64,000 nt of DNA from positions 93,764,838-93,828,837 of the forward strand of contig NC_084485.1 of the NCBI RefSeq assembly GCF_030035675.1, in the 5' to 3' direction. Positions 54,801 through 64,000 of the stretch are shown piece by piece (position 1 is the stretch's first letter; every line of letters starts with the position of its first letter). A program made the translations under genes and the position numbers. This stretch comes from Rhineura floridana. Lineage: Eukaryota; Chordata; Lepidosauria; Squamata; Rhineuridae. The notes beneath the pieces are model-generated. The model had not been told where the DNA came from and did no database searches. It saw only the letters and a list, made by a program, of their open reading frames with translations.

Positions 54801-57800
54801 TTTCTCCTGCTTCATTTTTATCTCCTAAGCCCCATTTTCCCCACAATTTCTAGTTCTTCTCTGTTCTCTACTTTTGCATTCCAGTCCCCCATGATTATCA
54901 GAGCATTCTGTTTTGGTGTGTGATCAGTTTCTTCCTGTACTTCTGCATAAAATCTCTCCATTTCCTCTTCTTCTGTGTTTGCCGTTGGAGCATAGACTTT
55001 TATGATGTTTATGTTGATAGGTTTCCCCTTCAGTCTCATTGATATCACTTGCTCAGACCTTGTGTTATAGCGTCTAACTGCTTTTGCTACATCACTTCTC
55101 ACAATTAGAGCAACCCCATTTCTTCTTATAATTTTTGTAGTTGCCTGATCGAGTGTCCCATGCCCATCCATTTTAATTCACTTATGCCACATATTGTAAT
55201 ATTGATACGTTCCATTTCTTGCTTGACAATTGCTAACTTTCCCTGGTTCAAGCTTCTCACATGCCACGTTCCTATTGTGTATGTTGTACAACTCTGGACT
55301 CTTCTTTTGCTTCTGTGTGCATTAGCCTCCTGGCTTCCTTTTGGCTTTGACCCAGTTGCATCATTAGTCACAGTGGTACTCGTACTTGTCCGTTGTTCCC
55401 CAGTAGCTCGCTTAGTGCCACCTGACCTGGAGGTCTTGTCTTCTAGCACTATCTCATGTTGTATCTTGGATATTCTGTTCATAGGATTTTCATGGTAAGA
55501 GGTATTCAGAGGTGGTTTACCACTGCCTTCCTCTGAGACTGGATGCATCCTAGTCTGGTGTCTCAACTTTGGCCATTCCGCATTGGGTGACCCTGCTAGG
55601 AGTCTAGCCTCTTGGTTTAGACTCCAGGCTAGAAAGACAGGACAGCTTCTGCCACATAGTTCTTCCCTCACACAGCTGACAATGTGATATATGTATTTAT
55701 ACCATACTTGTTTTCAAAAGGCAGACTTTTTTGCAGAATCCCAGTGTTTGGAAAATAACTCTTATGGCAGTGTTAATAGTTGTAAGAAAGCAGGATTTAC
55801 AGATTAGCCTTTAGGGGCCTTGTAGTGTCAGCTTATCCATATTGTGGTAATTAACTGACCATAATGCTTGTGGCATATATAAAGCGGTCTTGGTCTTTTG
55901 CTGTATTTTGTTTCTAAATTCACTACAAATCCTAAGAAGTATGGCAGAAAAGTGTAGTATCCATCCTTGTGTAGAGTGAGTTGAGGTACAAAATGCAATA
56001 TTGGAGATACTCACTAGTAATATTTTATTTTACTCGAAGGTATAAAGCAGGCATTGTGGCTAACCAAGACAAAGCTAATAGAAGGTTTACCTCCACAAAT
56101 ACTTAGCATAATGAACGCCCCAGCTAATCAATGGGAAAATCAGGATGAGATAGTCCAAAATGCCATTTCTCATGCACGCTTCTGGGTTAGCAGTGAGGAG
56201 GATATCACAGAAGAAACCTACTGGTAAGTTTTTGGCTTAAGTTTTCTTTTTAGTTGTACTATGTAGGACAATGTTTGAGTGTCATAACAGATTATAGTTT
56301 TTTCTTTTAATATGGTAATTTGAAGACAGTGTAGTGACCTTTAGAAGAGTTTGCCTGTTTGTGTGTATGTCTGTGTATGAACCTGTGCTTGTCTCCTCAC
56401 AGAACAGTTATTCGTGCAGTGATATGGGCAGTTTGTTCTCTTATACACTCTGAAAAGTCAACCTTCTGAGCTGTAAGAGTGAAGCATGCTGTCCAGTTTT
56501 AATTCAGAAAAAGCAGCCTTGCACTGTTAAGTGTCTGAGAAACACTGTGCTGAGATTTTGTGTAGACTGCTTTGTACTGTTGGCCTGTATCTCTTTTAAT
56601 GAAAAACTAGGAGGTTTTGCAAGCTCCGACAGTCACCTGATCATAGGTACTTGCAGAGAGCCCTGTGTAGTGCTTTAAAGCCTGCACTGGCTCTTTGCAA
56701 GCACCTATGATTGATAGTGCTTGTAGAGAGCTGTGCGCAGTGCTTTGACTCCCTAACAGTCATCTGATTGTCAGGGCTTCAAAATACTGCACCCATTTGT
56801 CAGAAGTGGTCCATGGAGGGGATGAGGGAGATAAGGCTTTGGCCCACCAGCCCTACCTTCAGCTCTTGATAGACCTAATCTCCATGAATTTGTCTAGTGC
56901 TCATCTGGTATGATCTTAATTTGTTCTGTGAGGGGATAAAAAATATTTCTTTTCATTACCTCAGTCATCACCTGTGACTAGAACAAGTAGAATAAATGAT
57001 GCAAATTGATACTCACCATAGAATTTGGGTTACATTTTGCACAGAACTTTACTTATGCCTTTACACTGTTTCAGCTGATTGCTGGTAATACTGATTGGGT
57101 TAACTATGGATTCTTGACATGCTTAATAATGGACACCTGGCCTATTACTTTCTTGTATAATTAACTGTTAACAATCATTTGAAGTGACTCAAATGTCCTT
57201 GGGTGTGTTGCATCCCCATACTGAATGGGGATGGTCTGCAGACTGAGTGTGCAAGGCGGCGTGAATAGGGATGTTGGTGGTGGGGCTTGTGTGCCCCCCC
57301 TTCACACTATGAGCCTGAACATACCTTTTGCCATTTGCCAATGCTGTAATACTTACAAATTAATGCCCATTAATATTCTGGTATATGAGAATGTGTGGCT
57401 TATGTGCCGTCAATCAACCTAATTAACCTCTTATTCTGAAGCCCTGTACTTCTGGAAGACTTACTTCACTTGTGCAGGATGATGACTGCCAAATACCCCT
57501 CATTGGGTAAAAGAATGTTGGCTCAAGACTACAGAGTGGCAGCTACATGGGAAAGAGGTAAGTTGAAGCTTTGTATGTTTCTTTATCCCTGTAGAATTGT
57601 CTAACAGAATGTTTCTCCCTATGTTGTTAACCAGGTTACCTGGAGAGGCCCTGCTCCTGGTCCCACCCCTCCTGAGATGCTAGGAGGGTCGTGACCCAGG
57701 ATAGGGCATTTTCCATAGTGACCCCTCTCTGGGGAAATATGGTCAGCCCCCACAGTGGACAGTTTTAGGAAACAAATAAGGGCTTTTTTAATTTGGTTGA

Positions 57801-60800
57801 CAAGTTTTTACTCTTCTGTTATCTGCTACTGTTTGCTCTGAAGTTTATGGAATTTTATTGGGGATTTTTATAGAGGTTTCATTTGTCGTGTTTTTATACA
57901 CACATAGATGCCTTTTTATTTTTTGTGAACCGCCTTGGGATCCTTATTGGAGGAAATTTGAGGTATAAGTCTAACAAATAAATAAAATATTGATGACATG
58001 AGTTGTTTGACTTGTAAGGAAGGTTCTCCAAAAGGATTATAATAAAAGTCCAAAGCGCTACAACTTGGTATCAATAAGGTTGCCCTTGAGGTAAGATCAC
58101 AAGATACCCTATGTCATGAGCAGTTTATTTTCTGAAGTTTACAGAAATTGAATAAGTAAAAAGAGAAAATCTCATAGAGCAAGGGTGGCTAATTCCCATT
58201 TTACCTAACCATTGGCTATGCTGGTTGGAGTTGATGGGAGTCCCAATAACATCTGGAGGGTCATAGGTTCCCCACCCCTGCCACAGAGCAAGTGTTAAAG
58301 TGACACTTCTCCTGAGAGCTGTTTTGCTGTATTGAAACTGCAATTATGGCTATCCTGACATTGGAGATGATTGATTGTTACTCTATATTAGCACACATGA
58401 AGCAAAATCTGCGTGTTTGATATGTTTAAATATTAATCAGGTAAAAAATGTATCAGTAGTTCGTGTTCTTCGAGTATTTGGGACATGTTACTAAAAACAA
58501 TGTTATGGCTTGATCGATGCTTGCTATTTTATTTTGATAATGATTCTAAGTGTTATTTCCTTAGCTTTATCTGCTGACGTTTGCCCCGGTTCCTGGGTAT
58601 TGTACCTAATTCAGCACTACAGTGACCACTTGCACTCAGTCTTGAAGGGCAGTTATGTGGCTGGTTAAACTCTTTAGAGCATAAACCATGTTTCACTGTG
58701 ACTCACTCTAGCCTAGTTTCTCTTTCTAGCCAAGAGCATGCCATTACATTTTCTAGGAACTCATACTGGTGCTTACAGTTGTAATCTGGAACTAAGTAAG
58801 TATATGGGAGGTATCTGCAATCACTTAATCAGAACTTGTGCAAAAATGTTCAGCTATAGATATATGTGGGCAGTGTTGAAGGTCTCCCTTTGCTAAACAT
58901 GGGAGGGAGCCAGAAAGGGAGATTGCTAGTACCTGCTATGAAACCAGAGAAGGAGATTGCACCCTATGCATGTGGACTGCAAGAGCATTCTCTGATGGTA
59001 TTTTCATGGCTCCACTCATAGCTTTAGCATGGTTCTGTTGAGAACTAATTTATTTATGGCCCAATGTTTTCCTTTACAGAATCTATTCTTCTTCAAGTTC
59101 GTGGTATCAGTGGGAAGATCATGAATGCAATTAATCCTCTACAACCAATAGCATCCAAAGATGAAATATTGGCCACTGAAAACCATGTTTTAGAAACTTT
59201 CTATCCTATTGCGCCTACAATTGAACTTCAAGAAGTTAATGTATACGAGACAAAAAATGATACAGGTGAGTTTCCTTGAAGTGGAGGATTATGCAGAAAC
59301 ATTAATATTTCATAAAAGTTAAATTGTTACAAATCAGATTGTATCAGATGACATCTGTAAGAATAAGGGGTTGAAGTCTGATAAGCTAAGAGAACGCACT
59401 AAAGCATCAGACTTCTTAGTTGCGCTTTAGAATTTGTCACATTCAGAAAGTCTTCATCAGAAATGAATTGTGAAATTAAACTAAACTTATTACCTGATTT
59501 GCACTTTAGGTTTCAAAGAAGGCTACCCATATCCCTATCCTCACACTGTGTATATTGCTCAGTATGACAAAATAATAAAATTTAGATCACCACAGCTGCA
59601 GGCCAAAATGATGATGTATGCTTTTGGAAATGCTCTGGCGAAAGCTAAGGAGCTATATGGGGTGAGTATTAAGATTTTTGTAGAAAGAAATATGGTGTAT
59701 ATTGTCCAAATTAGGAGGTGGTGGTGATCACTTGCTTCCAGTCATTCCAGTAACGAACACCATGCTAGCAGATGTTCCTAACTTGGAAGTAAATGTTGTC
59801 TGAAGCACAGTCTGCTGCCTGCTCTATAACCTTCCATGGGCACATCCACATGGACGCATCGTGTGCTTCTGTGTTGATGCTTTATCATGAAATCTAGGAG
59901 GACAAAAAGCAATACTTGTACATGGTGATATTGTGGTCCATGAGCTGCATAGTCCCCAACTGAGTCTGCAACTTTGTGGCCTGCTGTGGTTAGGAAGTGC
60001 GTGATTATTGGGGACTGGCCATGATGGAAGAAAGCAAATTTATGTTTCATGGTAATTGTTATCCTGGCTTGAAGCTTGGGATTCTGGCTGAAAAGCCTTG
60101 GTTGAATCTTGAGTCAGTTATGGGTTTCATAGGTGTGCAAGATACTCTGAATTAATAGTTTCTATACTTCTGGTACCTGAACAAAGTGAAAAAAGCCCTA
60201 TCAGATTTAAGTGCTTTTACAGTTGATAGTTGGAATTTGAACTCGTGCCTTGTAGATGCCAAGGGCTGTCGCAGATTGTCCTCAACTCCTGAAGATATTG
60301 TTGAGGTTTGGCTTGACCTTTGGCAAACCTCCCACTGGGTGCCACTTCCCCTAAACTAAAATCAGACAAGCTACCAAAACAATTAGTTGGCTCTGAATGC
60401 AAGTAAGGGTCAAGCCCAATAATTGTAAGCAGTGCTTTTTTGTGTGATGGAACTCACTGGTACAGAGTAGGGACACCTCTTTTTTTCCTGACCATGGGAA
60501 CCATTTTGTGCTGGCACTCACAGCATTTTTATCAAGGTATGAGTGCTGGCACCTCATTTTTCACCCAAAATGCACTGATTGTCAGTAGCTGGTATGCTTG
60601 CCTGTGAATCAATCAACTCAAAACTCTTCCTTGGCCGTATGCCCACAGTAATATTTATTACCATCCATAGTGACTCTTTCCTGTCCTGACCCCTACCTCC
60701 AATTTTCCTTTGCTATCGTATTCATGTACAGCAACAATCAGGTGGCAGAGCTTGAGAGAGTTCGTTTGAAGTAACCATGTAAATCGGGAGTGGGGAATCT

Positions 60801-63466
60801 GTGGCCCTTCAAATACAGTTGGGACTCACTGGCTAGGGCTGATGGTAATTTTTCATGGTTCATGGGAGTTGTAGTGCAACAACAGCTAGAGGGCCATAAG
60901 TTAGGCATCTCCGATACAGCCATACTGTCTGCCTTTTTATCTATATTCTGTTAACAAAAGAAGAATTTTACTAATTCACTGTTGCATCCAGGTCTAAAGC
61001 GGGCATTGTGCTTGTCTGGAATACGTTATTTATCTCAGACCAAAAAAATAACATTAAGCTTATCCTGCACCTTACCACCTTTCTTTCATACTTCCTTCTC
61101 ATGCCCATTTCCAGGATGAACCAAGGGTCTTGGAGAACCCCATTGTCATACAGAGTGTTGCTACAGATGGCCAGTGTTTCCATTTCATGGTGTTCCAGCT
61201 GAATACAACAGATCTAGACTCTAGTAATGGTGTTAAAAACTTGGCCTGGATGGATGGAGATCAGTTTCTATATCAGGATGCCAGGAGTCGCCCAGTAATC
61301 AAGAAGAAAGTTGTCCTGGTATGTTGCTGAAGGTGAAATTATTCGTTGTCACTAGAATTCTCTCTGGCTTTATAGCTTAGGAGAGCCAGCGTGGTGTAGT
61401 GGTTAAGGTGTTGGACTATGACCTGGGAGCCCAGGGTTTGAATCCCCACACAGCCATGAAGCTCACTGGGTGACCTTGGGCCAGTCACTGCCTCTCAGCC
61501 TCATGAAAACCCTGTTCATAGGGTTGCCATAAGTCGGAATCGACTTGAAGGCAGTACATTTACATCACATTTATAGCTTAGTTAGGAAACCATTGAGACT
61601 AAAAGGCTAACCTGAACAGGTAGAGGCAACTTATTAATTCTGTGGAACTAGAACAGGAGGTATCCTGAAAGTCATTAAGTTGGACCAGTGGTTCCCAACC
61701 TGGGGCCCATGAAGTAATCCAGAGGGGGCCTCAAATAGTAAAGATATGAATTATTTATTATTATTTTTAAAAGTCTTCATTCCCTGGACACTGTCTGCTC
61801 CCAACTGCCACTGCAGACGACACCTCCCCCTTGCTCCAAACAAGAGGGGAGGACTTTCGCTGAAGTGCCAGAGCATCTTTCAGGCAGGCCAAAGCCTATA
61901 AAACATGTGGCAGATGCCGAAGGAGGTTGAGGATGAAGCTACCAGGAAGAAGAGGGGATTACTATTGCCATCTCCCGTCTTCTTGCACTGCCACTGCTGA
62001 TGATGACCTTACTCAGAACGAGAGGAGAGGGCTTTTTGTGAAGCAAGGCTGCAAGGAAAGGTTGCTTTCCACCTTCCAGCCTGCTCCTTCACTGCCATCT
62101 CCTTTTAAAAATTATCCTTATTTGCGAGGCTGCCCAGAACTTGCCTTTGGCCCAGATGGAGCCAAGGAGCAGTGAGGAAATTCAGGACTTGCTCCTCCCC
62201 CTTCTCTGAGGCTAAGTGTGTGTGCCAGCATCCCCCGCCCCTTTCTTCCACCTACACTCTGCCCTCATCTCTCCAAGATGCTGTGGCAGTTGAGGGCTTT
62301 CTCCCTCCCACGTGCCCAAATGCTTGCAGGAGGGGCAGGTGTGTTTGTGTGTGTGCTGATCTGTCTTCTGCTCCGCTCTCATTCCCCAAGTGCATGCTAA
62401 TCAAGTCATCAGTTTTGATGATCATCCCAAGGCCTAAAAGCACTAACTCCTCTACTCAATCTATCCACCCTTTTGTCTTCACAATCTAGCATCCCCACCT
62501 CTACCACATTGCTGCTGCTTTTATTATTATTTTAAAAGCTCAGCAGGTTGGGTGAGGCTGTGGTCCACATACTGCAGCCGAAATGTATTTATTTATTTAA
62601 TTATTATTGCACTTATATCCCACCCTTCCTCCAAGTTACTCAAAGTGGTGCACATAGACACCCCACCCTTTTCCATTTTATCCTTACACCAACCCTGTGA
62701 GATAGGTCAGGCTGAGAGACTATATCTGGCCCAAGGTCACCCAGTAGGCTTCATGGCTGGGTGGGGATTTGAACCTGGATCTTAGTTCAACACTGTAACC
62801 CACTAGTGTTGGGAGACAGGACTGTACGTGTGTGGCGGGAGGGGGATGCCAATTTTATTGGACCTTTGCATTAAGAAAAGAAAGCAACACTTCCCTGTCT
62901 GTGGGGAGCTTTTTACAGAAAGGGATATTTGGAGATGTGATTTGGAGCGGAAGGGGGTCATGAATTTTTTTGAGCTTACAAAGGGGGTCCCATACTCATC
63001 AAGGTTGGAAACCAATAGGTTAGACCCACAGTAGCACTGGGCTATATAATAGATTAATTATAGTGTATTATAAGCTGAAATGAGCAGTGTGTACCATTGT
63101 AATGGGGCACATAACGGCCATGCACAGATGCCTTAAGGAAGAATGCTGTACATGTTGGCTTTTCTAACACCAGAATGTTATCTGATTTGTTCTTTGCTCT
63201 GACAACACCTCTCCAGAAGAAAAAATCACTTAAGTCGTTTGACTCATTTTTATCTTCTTCCCGGAAACAATAGAAAGGAACCTAGTTTCTTGAATGGACA
63301 GGTGTGAGAATATACAATTAAGATGGCACTTGGGGCCACTGAAATGTATTAATGCTGGACACTGACAATTCAGATGATCTCTTTACAGATTCCTGCTGGA
63401 ATACATGGCTATCAGCCAAATACCTTCAAGAAGTTCCTGGCATTTTACTTACATGGTGTTGTGTGA
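51479..63466 (+). CDS. MRPL37: Mitochondrial large ribosomal subunit protein mL37 (seven exons)
   Basis: A vertebrate mitoribosome large-subunit protein of the mL37/mL65 family; known structures place it in the 39S subunit. Exons are 51479-51863, 56040-56223, 57442-57557, 59080-59265, 59510-59661, 61115-61318 and 63389-63466: 1305 nt, 434 residues plus stop, slightly longer than human. All introns are GT..AG and phases agree. The first about 25 residues ([12 protein letters not shown], Arg-rich, no acids) look like a mitochondrial targeting peptide. Conserved blocks seen are [68 protein letters not shown] and the C-terminal FLAFYLHG. The start is the first ATG in frame with these blocks. Introns contain an almost full-length BovB (intron 1), an L2-like tail (intron 3), and a SINE and a hAT-type element (intron 6). 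The gene looks intact. Confidence 0.96.
52412..55679 (-). mobile_element. RTE-BovB LINE, almost full length (about 3.27 kb)
   Basis: The bottom strand holds the endonuclease start ([32 protein letters not shown]), its middle ([32 protein letters not shown]), RT text ([52 protein letters not shown]) and the C-terminal end ([20 protein letters not shown]). The length matches a complete BovB of about 3.2 kb. CAATGTG on both sides (52405-52411, 55680-55686) may be the target duplication. It is dead: many frameshifts, and YADN at about 53167 replaces the YADD motif. It fills most of MRPL37 intron 1 and contains a CR1 insertion. Confidence 0.93.
54013..54101 (+). mobile_element. CR1 tail inserted into the BovB copy
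   Basis: GGTTGGCCACTGTGAGAACA, GGATGCTGGACTAGATGGGC and a CTTATGTTCTTATGTT end form the last 89 bases of a CR1-type LINE. TTCCCC lies on both sides (54007-54012 and 54100-54105). BovB coding text resumes across it ([14 protein letters not shown]). Confidence 0.8.
56040..56223 (+). CDS. MRPL37: MRPL37 exon 2
   Basis: Encodes [20 protein letters not shown] through [19 protein letters not shown]. Donor is a consensus GTAAGT. It is not visible as a long ATG-started frame and was located by homology to the human protein from memory. Confidence 0.94.
57442..57557 (+). CDS. MRPL37: MRPL37 exon 3
   Basis: Encodes [20 protein letters not shown] then [18 protein letters not shown]. Acceptor CTGAAG, donor GTAAGT; it enters in phase 2 and leaves in phase 1. 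Confidence 0.92.
57620..57990 (+). mobile_element. L2-like 3' UTR and tail in MRPL37 intron 3
   Basis: ACCAGGTTACCTGGAGAGGC near the left; GTGAACCGCCTTGGGATCCT, TATTGGAGGAAATTTGAGGT and an (AATA)n end at the right. Another branch of the L2-like family. Confidence 0.65.
58180..58285. mobile_element. hAT-like MITE, short copy
   Basis: GGTTGGAGTTGATGGGAGTC, ATAACATCTGGAGGGTCATA and GGTTCCCCACCCCTGCC. The left arm is shortened. In MRPL37 intron 3. Confidence 0.6.
59080..59265 (+). CDS. MRPL37: MRPL37 exon 4
   Basis: Encodes [20 protein letters not shown] through [12 protein letters not shown], with the strongly conserved [12 protein letters not shown]. Acceptor CCTTTACAG, donor GTGAGT; phase 1 on both sides. 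Confidence 0.95.
59510..59661 (+). CDS. MRPL37: MRPL37 exon 5
   Basis: Encodes [20 protein letters not shown] through [11 protein letters not shown]. The GYPYPYPHT block is diagnostic for mL37. Acceptor GCACTTTAG, donor GTGAGT; it ends in phase 0. Confidence 0.95.
60427..60578. mobile_element. AGCAGTGC-type TIR repeat
   Basis: Left AGCAGTGCTTTTTTGTGTGA and right CACCCAAAATGCACTG are inverse relatives. The inner CTGGTAC and GCTGGCACC words are mirrored too. In MRPL37 intron 5; a partial copy is at 43090-43229. Confidence 0.65.
60788..60915. mobile_element. hAT-like MITE copy in MRPL37 intron 5
   Basis: GGGAGTGGGGAATCTGTGGC at the left; GGGAGTTGTAGTGCAACAAC and GAGGGCCATAAGTTAGGCAT at the right. 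Same subfamily as 43251-43394. Confidence 0.6.
61115..61318 (+). CDS. MRPL37: MRPL37 exon 6
   Basis: Encodes 68 residues from [20 protein letters not shown] to [10 protein letters not shown], including [13 protein letters not shown] and [12 protein letters not shown]. Acceptor CATTTCCAG, donor GTATGT; phase 0 on both sides. Confidence 0.95.
61381..61569 (+). mobile_element. Sauria SINE (tRNA-headed, BovB-tailed) with 12-bp target duplication
   Basis: Head GAGAGCCAGCGTGGTGTAGT, A box at about 61391, B box GGTTTGAATCC at about 61435; body AGCCATGAAGCTCACTGGGT; tail CGGAATCGACTTGAAGGCAG. TTTATAGCTTAG occurs on both sides (61369-61380, 61570-61581). It lacks the AGGAAGGCAATGG-type block that the 5S-headed copy at 7405 keeps. 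This family is diagnostic for squamates. Confidence 0.93.
61687..63018. mobile_element. hAT (Charlie-like) non-autonomous element, 1.3 kb
   Basis: Begins AGTGGTTCCCAACCTGGGGC and ends AAGGTTGGAAACCAATAG, degenerate inverted ends. GTTGGACC (61679-61686) and GTTAGACC (63019-63026) are likely 8-bp duplications. Inner frames (62172-62489 and others) show no transposase domain. A MIR-like SINE lies inside. In MRPL37 intron 6. Confidence 0.75.
62585..62800 (-). mobile_element. MIR-like tRNA SINE, antisense, nested in the hAT element
   Basis: ACCAACCCTGTGAGATAGGT, CTGGCCCAAGGTCACCCAGT and GGGGATTTGAACCTGGATCT, preceded by an antisense (AATA)n-type end. It is an insertion younger than, or carried by, the surrounding hAT copy. 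Confidence 0.7.
63389..63466 (+). CDS. MRPL37: MRPL37 exon 7 (terminal)
   Basis: Encodes [20 protein letters not shown] then LHGVV and TGA. The human protein ends in a very similar FRKFLALYLHGAA. Acceptor TCTTTACAG. The 3' UTR follows at once. Confidence 0.94.
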   Translation: MPAGIHGYQPNTFKKFLAFYLHGVV

Positions 63467-63555
63467 ACAGGCCTCTGGAAGTCCTGCCTTTATCGTGTTT
63501 CCTCCTGTAATATTACACTTGCAGTACAGTTAAGAGTTAGAGGCTATTAATTAAA

Positions 63556-63561
63556 AATAAA
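63556..63561 (+). terminator. MRPL37 poly(A) signal
   Basis: A canonical AATAAA lies 90 nt after the MRPL37 stop and is followed by a T-rich stretch. The first about 90 bases of 3' UTR contain no competing signal, so cleavage probably falls near 63575-63590. Confidence 0.75.
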
Positions 63562-63599
63562 GATTTTTTTTCTAAAAAAAATCACATGCAAAGACTCTC

Positions 63600-64000
63600 A
63601 TTTCAGCCTCATCAAAATATTTAATACCAGAATGAATCAGAACGAACACTAGTATTAAGTGCCAGAGTTCTAGTTTAAATGAAAAAATGGAAAGCTAAGT
63701 CTAGTTCTGGGCTCATTGCTAACTATACTTCAGGTGTAGTTCTGTCTTTCAGCCCTGTAGCAGGTATCTCCCAACTGCTCGCTAATATTGTCACTCAGCC
63801 TAAATTACTCAATATAACTTCAGGGTTGGCAGTGATCAAGTAACACATTTTTACAAGCATCTCCAGTTGCATTGGATCAGTCACTGAATCATTAGGCAGT
63901 AGTTGATATTCTAGGTCTTTCAAACAGCTAGACTGAAAGTTATTATTCCAAATAAGGTTATACATAATGTCTCAGTTGTTGAAGAATTTTAGACAATGGG
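63600..64000. other. Intergenic 3' flank of MRPL37
   Basis: AT-rich sequence with no exon or repeat that I recognise. In human the next gene is SSBP3, from memory; no trace of it is seen here. Confidence 0.4.

Overview
The window looks like nuclear DNA of a squamate reptile (lizard or snake). The evidence is its mix of repeats: a tRNA-headed Sauria SINE, a related SINE with a 5S rRNA head, RTE-BovB, CR1 and L2-like LINEs, many palindromic MITEs, and a DIRS retrotransposon. I cannot name the species. Only two host genes are visible, and both are split into exons that can be read directly.

Genes. CYB5RL (NADH-cytochrome b5 reductase-like) lies on the minus strand, with six coding exons between 35398 and 49259 (308 codons plus stop). 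MRPL37 (mitoribosomal protein mL37) lies on the plus strand, with seven exons between 51479 and 63466 (434 codons plus stop). All exon phases agree and every intron has GT..AG ends. The two are head to head across 2.2 kb with a CpG-rich promoter next to MRPL37. From memory this is the mammalian arrangement. No host exon was found in 1-35397 or after 63600.

Layout. 1-7.9 kb: an old patchwork of palindromic repeats, L2-like LINE pieces, a solo LTR with 5-bp target duplications (2796-3264), a CR1 fragment and a 5S-headed SINE. 7.95-9.9 kb: a LINE copy carrying only an ORF1-like frame, framed by a perfect 19-bp target duplication. 9.9-17.3 kb: a nest in which an L2-like tail was entered by a Tigger-type element (10078-10747) and by a retroviral LTR with GTAG duplications (10751-17086). 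That LTR was in turn split by a 5.8-kb DIRS element (11032-16807). 17.3-35 kb: L2 and BovB fragments, a tandem array with octamer motifs, a 1.3-kb structure with inverted arms, a 1.5-kb TIR transposon and a fold-back region. 35-64 kb: the two genes, with introns filled by further repeats. These include an almost full-length BovB (52412-55679) in MRPL37 intron 1 and, in intron 6, a Sauria SINE and a hAT-type element.

The genes are linked only by position and an apparently shared promoter region: one is a flavin reductase-like protein, the other a mitoribosome subunit. The most unusual material is the DIRS element, whose internal complementary region fixes both of its ends to the base, the nest around it, and the ORF1-only LINE. 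All family names rest on reading and memory; no database was searched.
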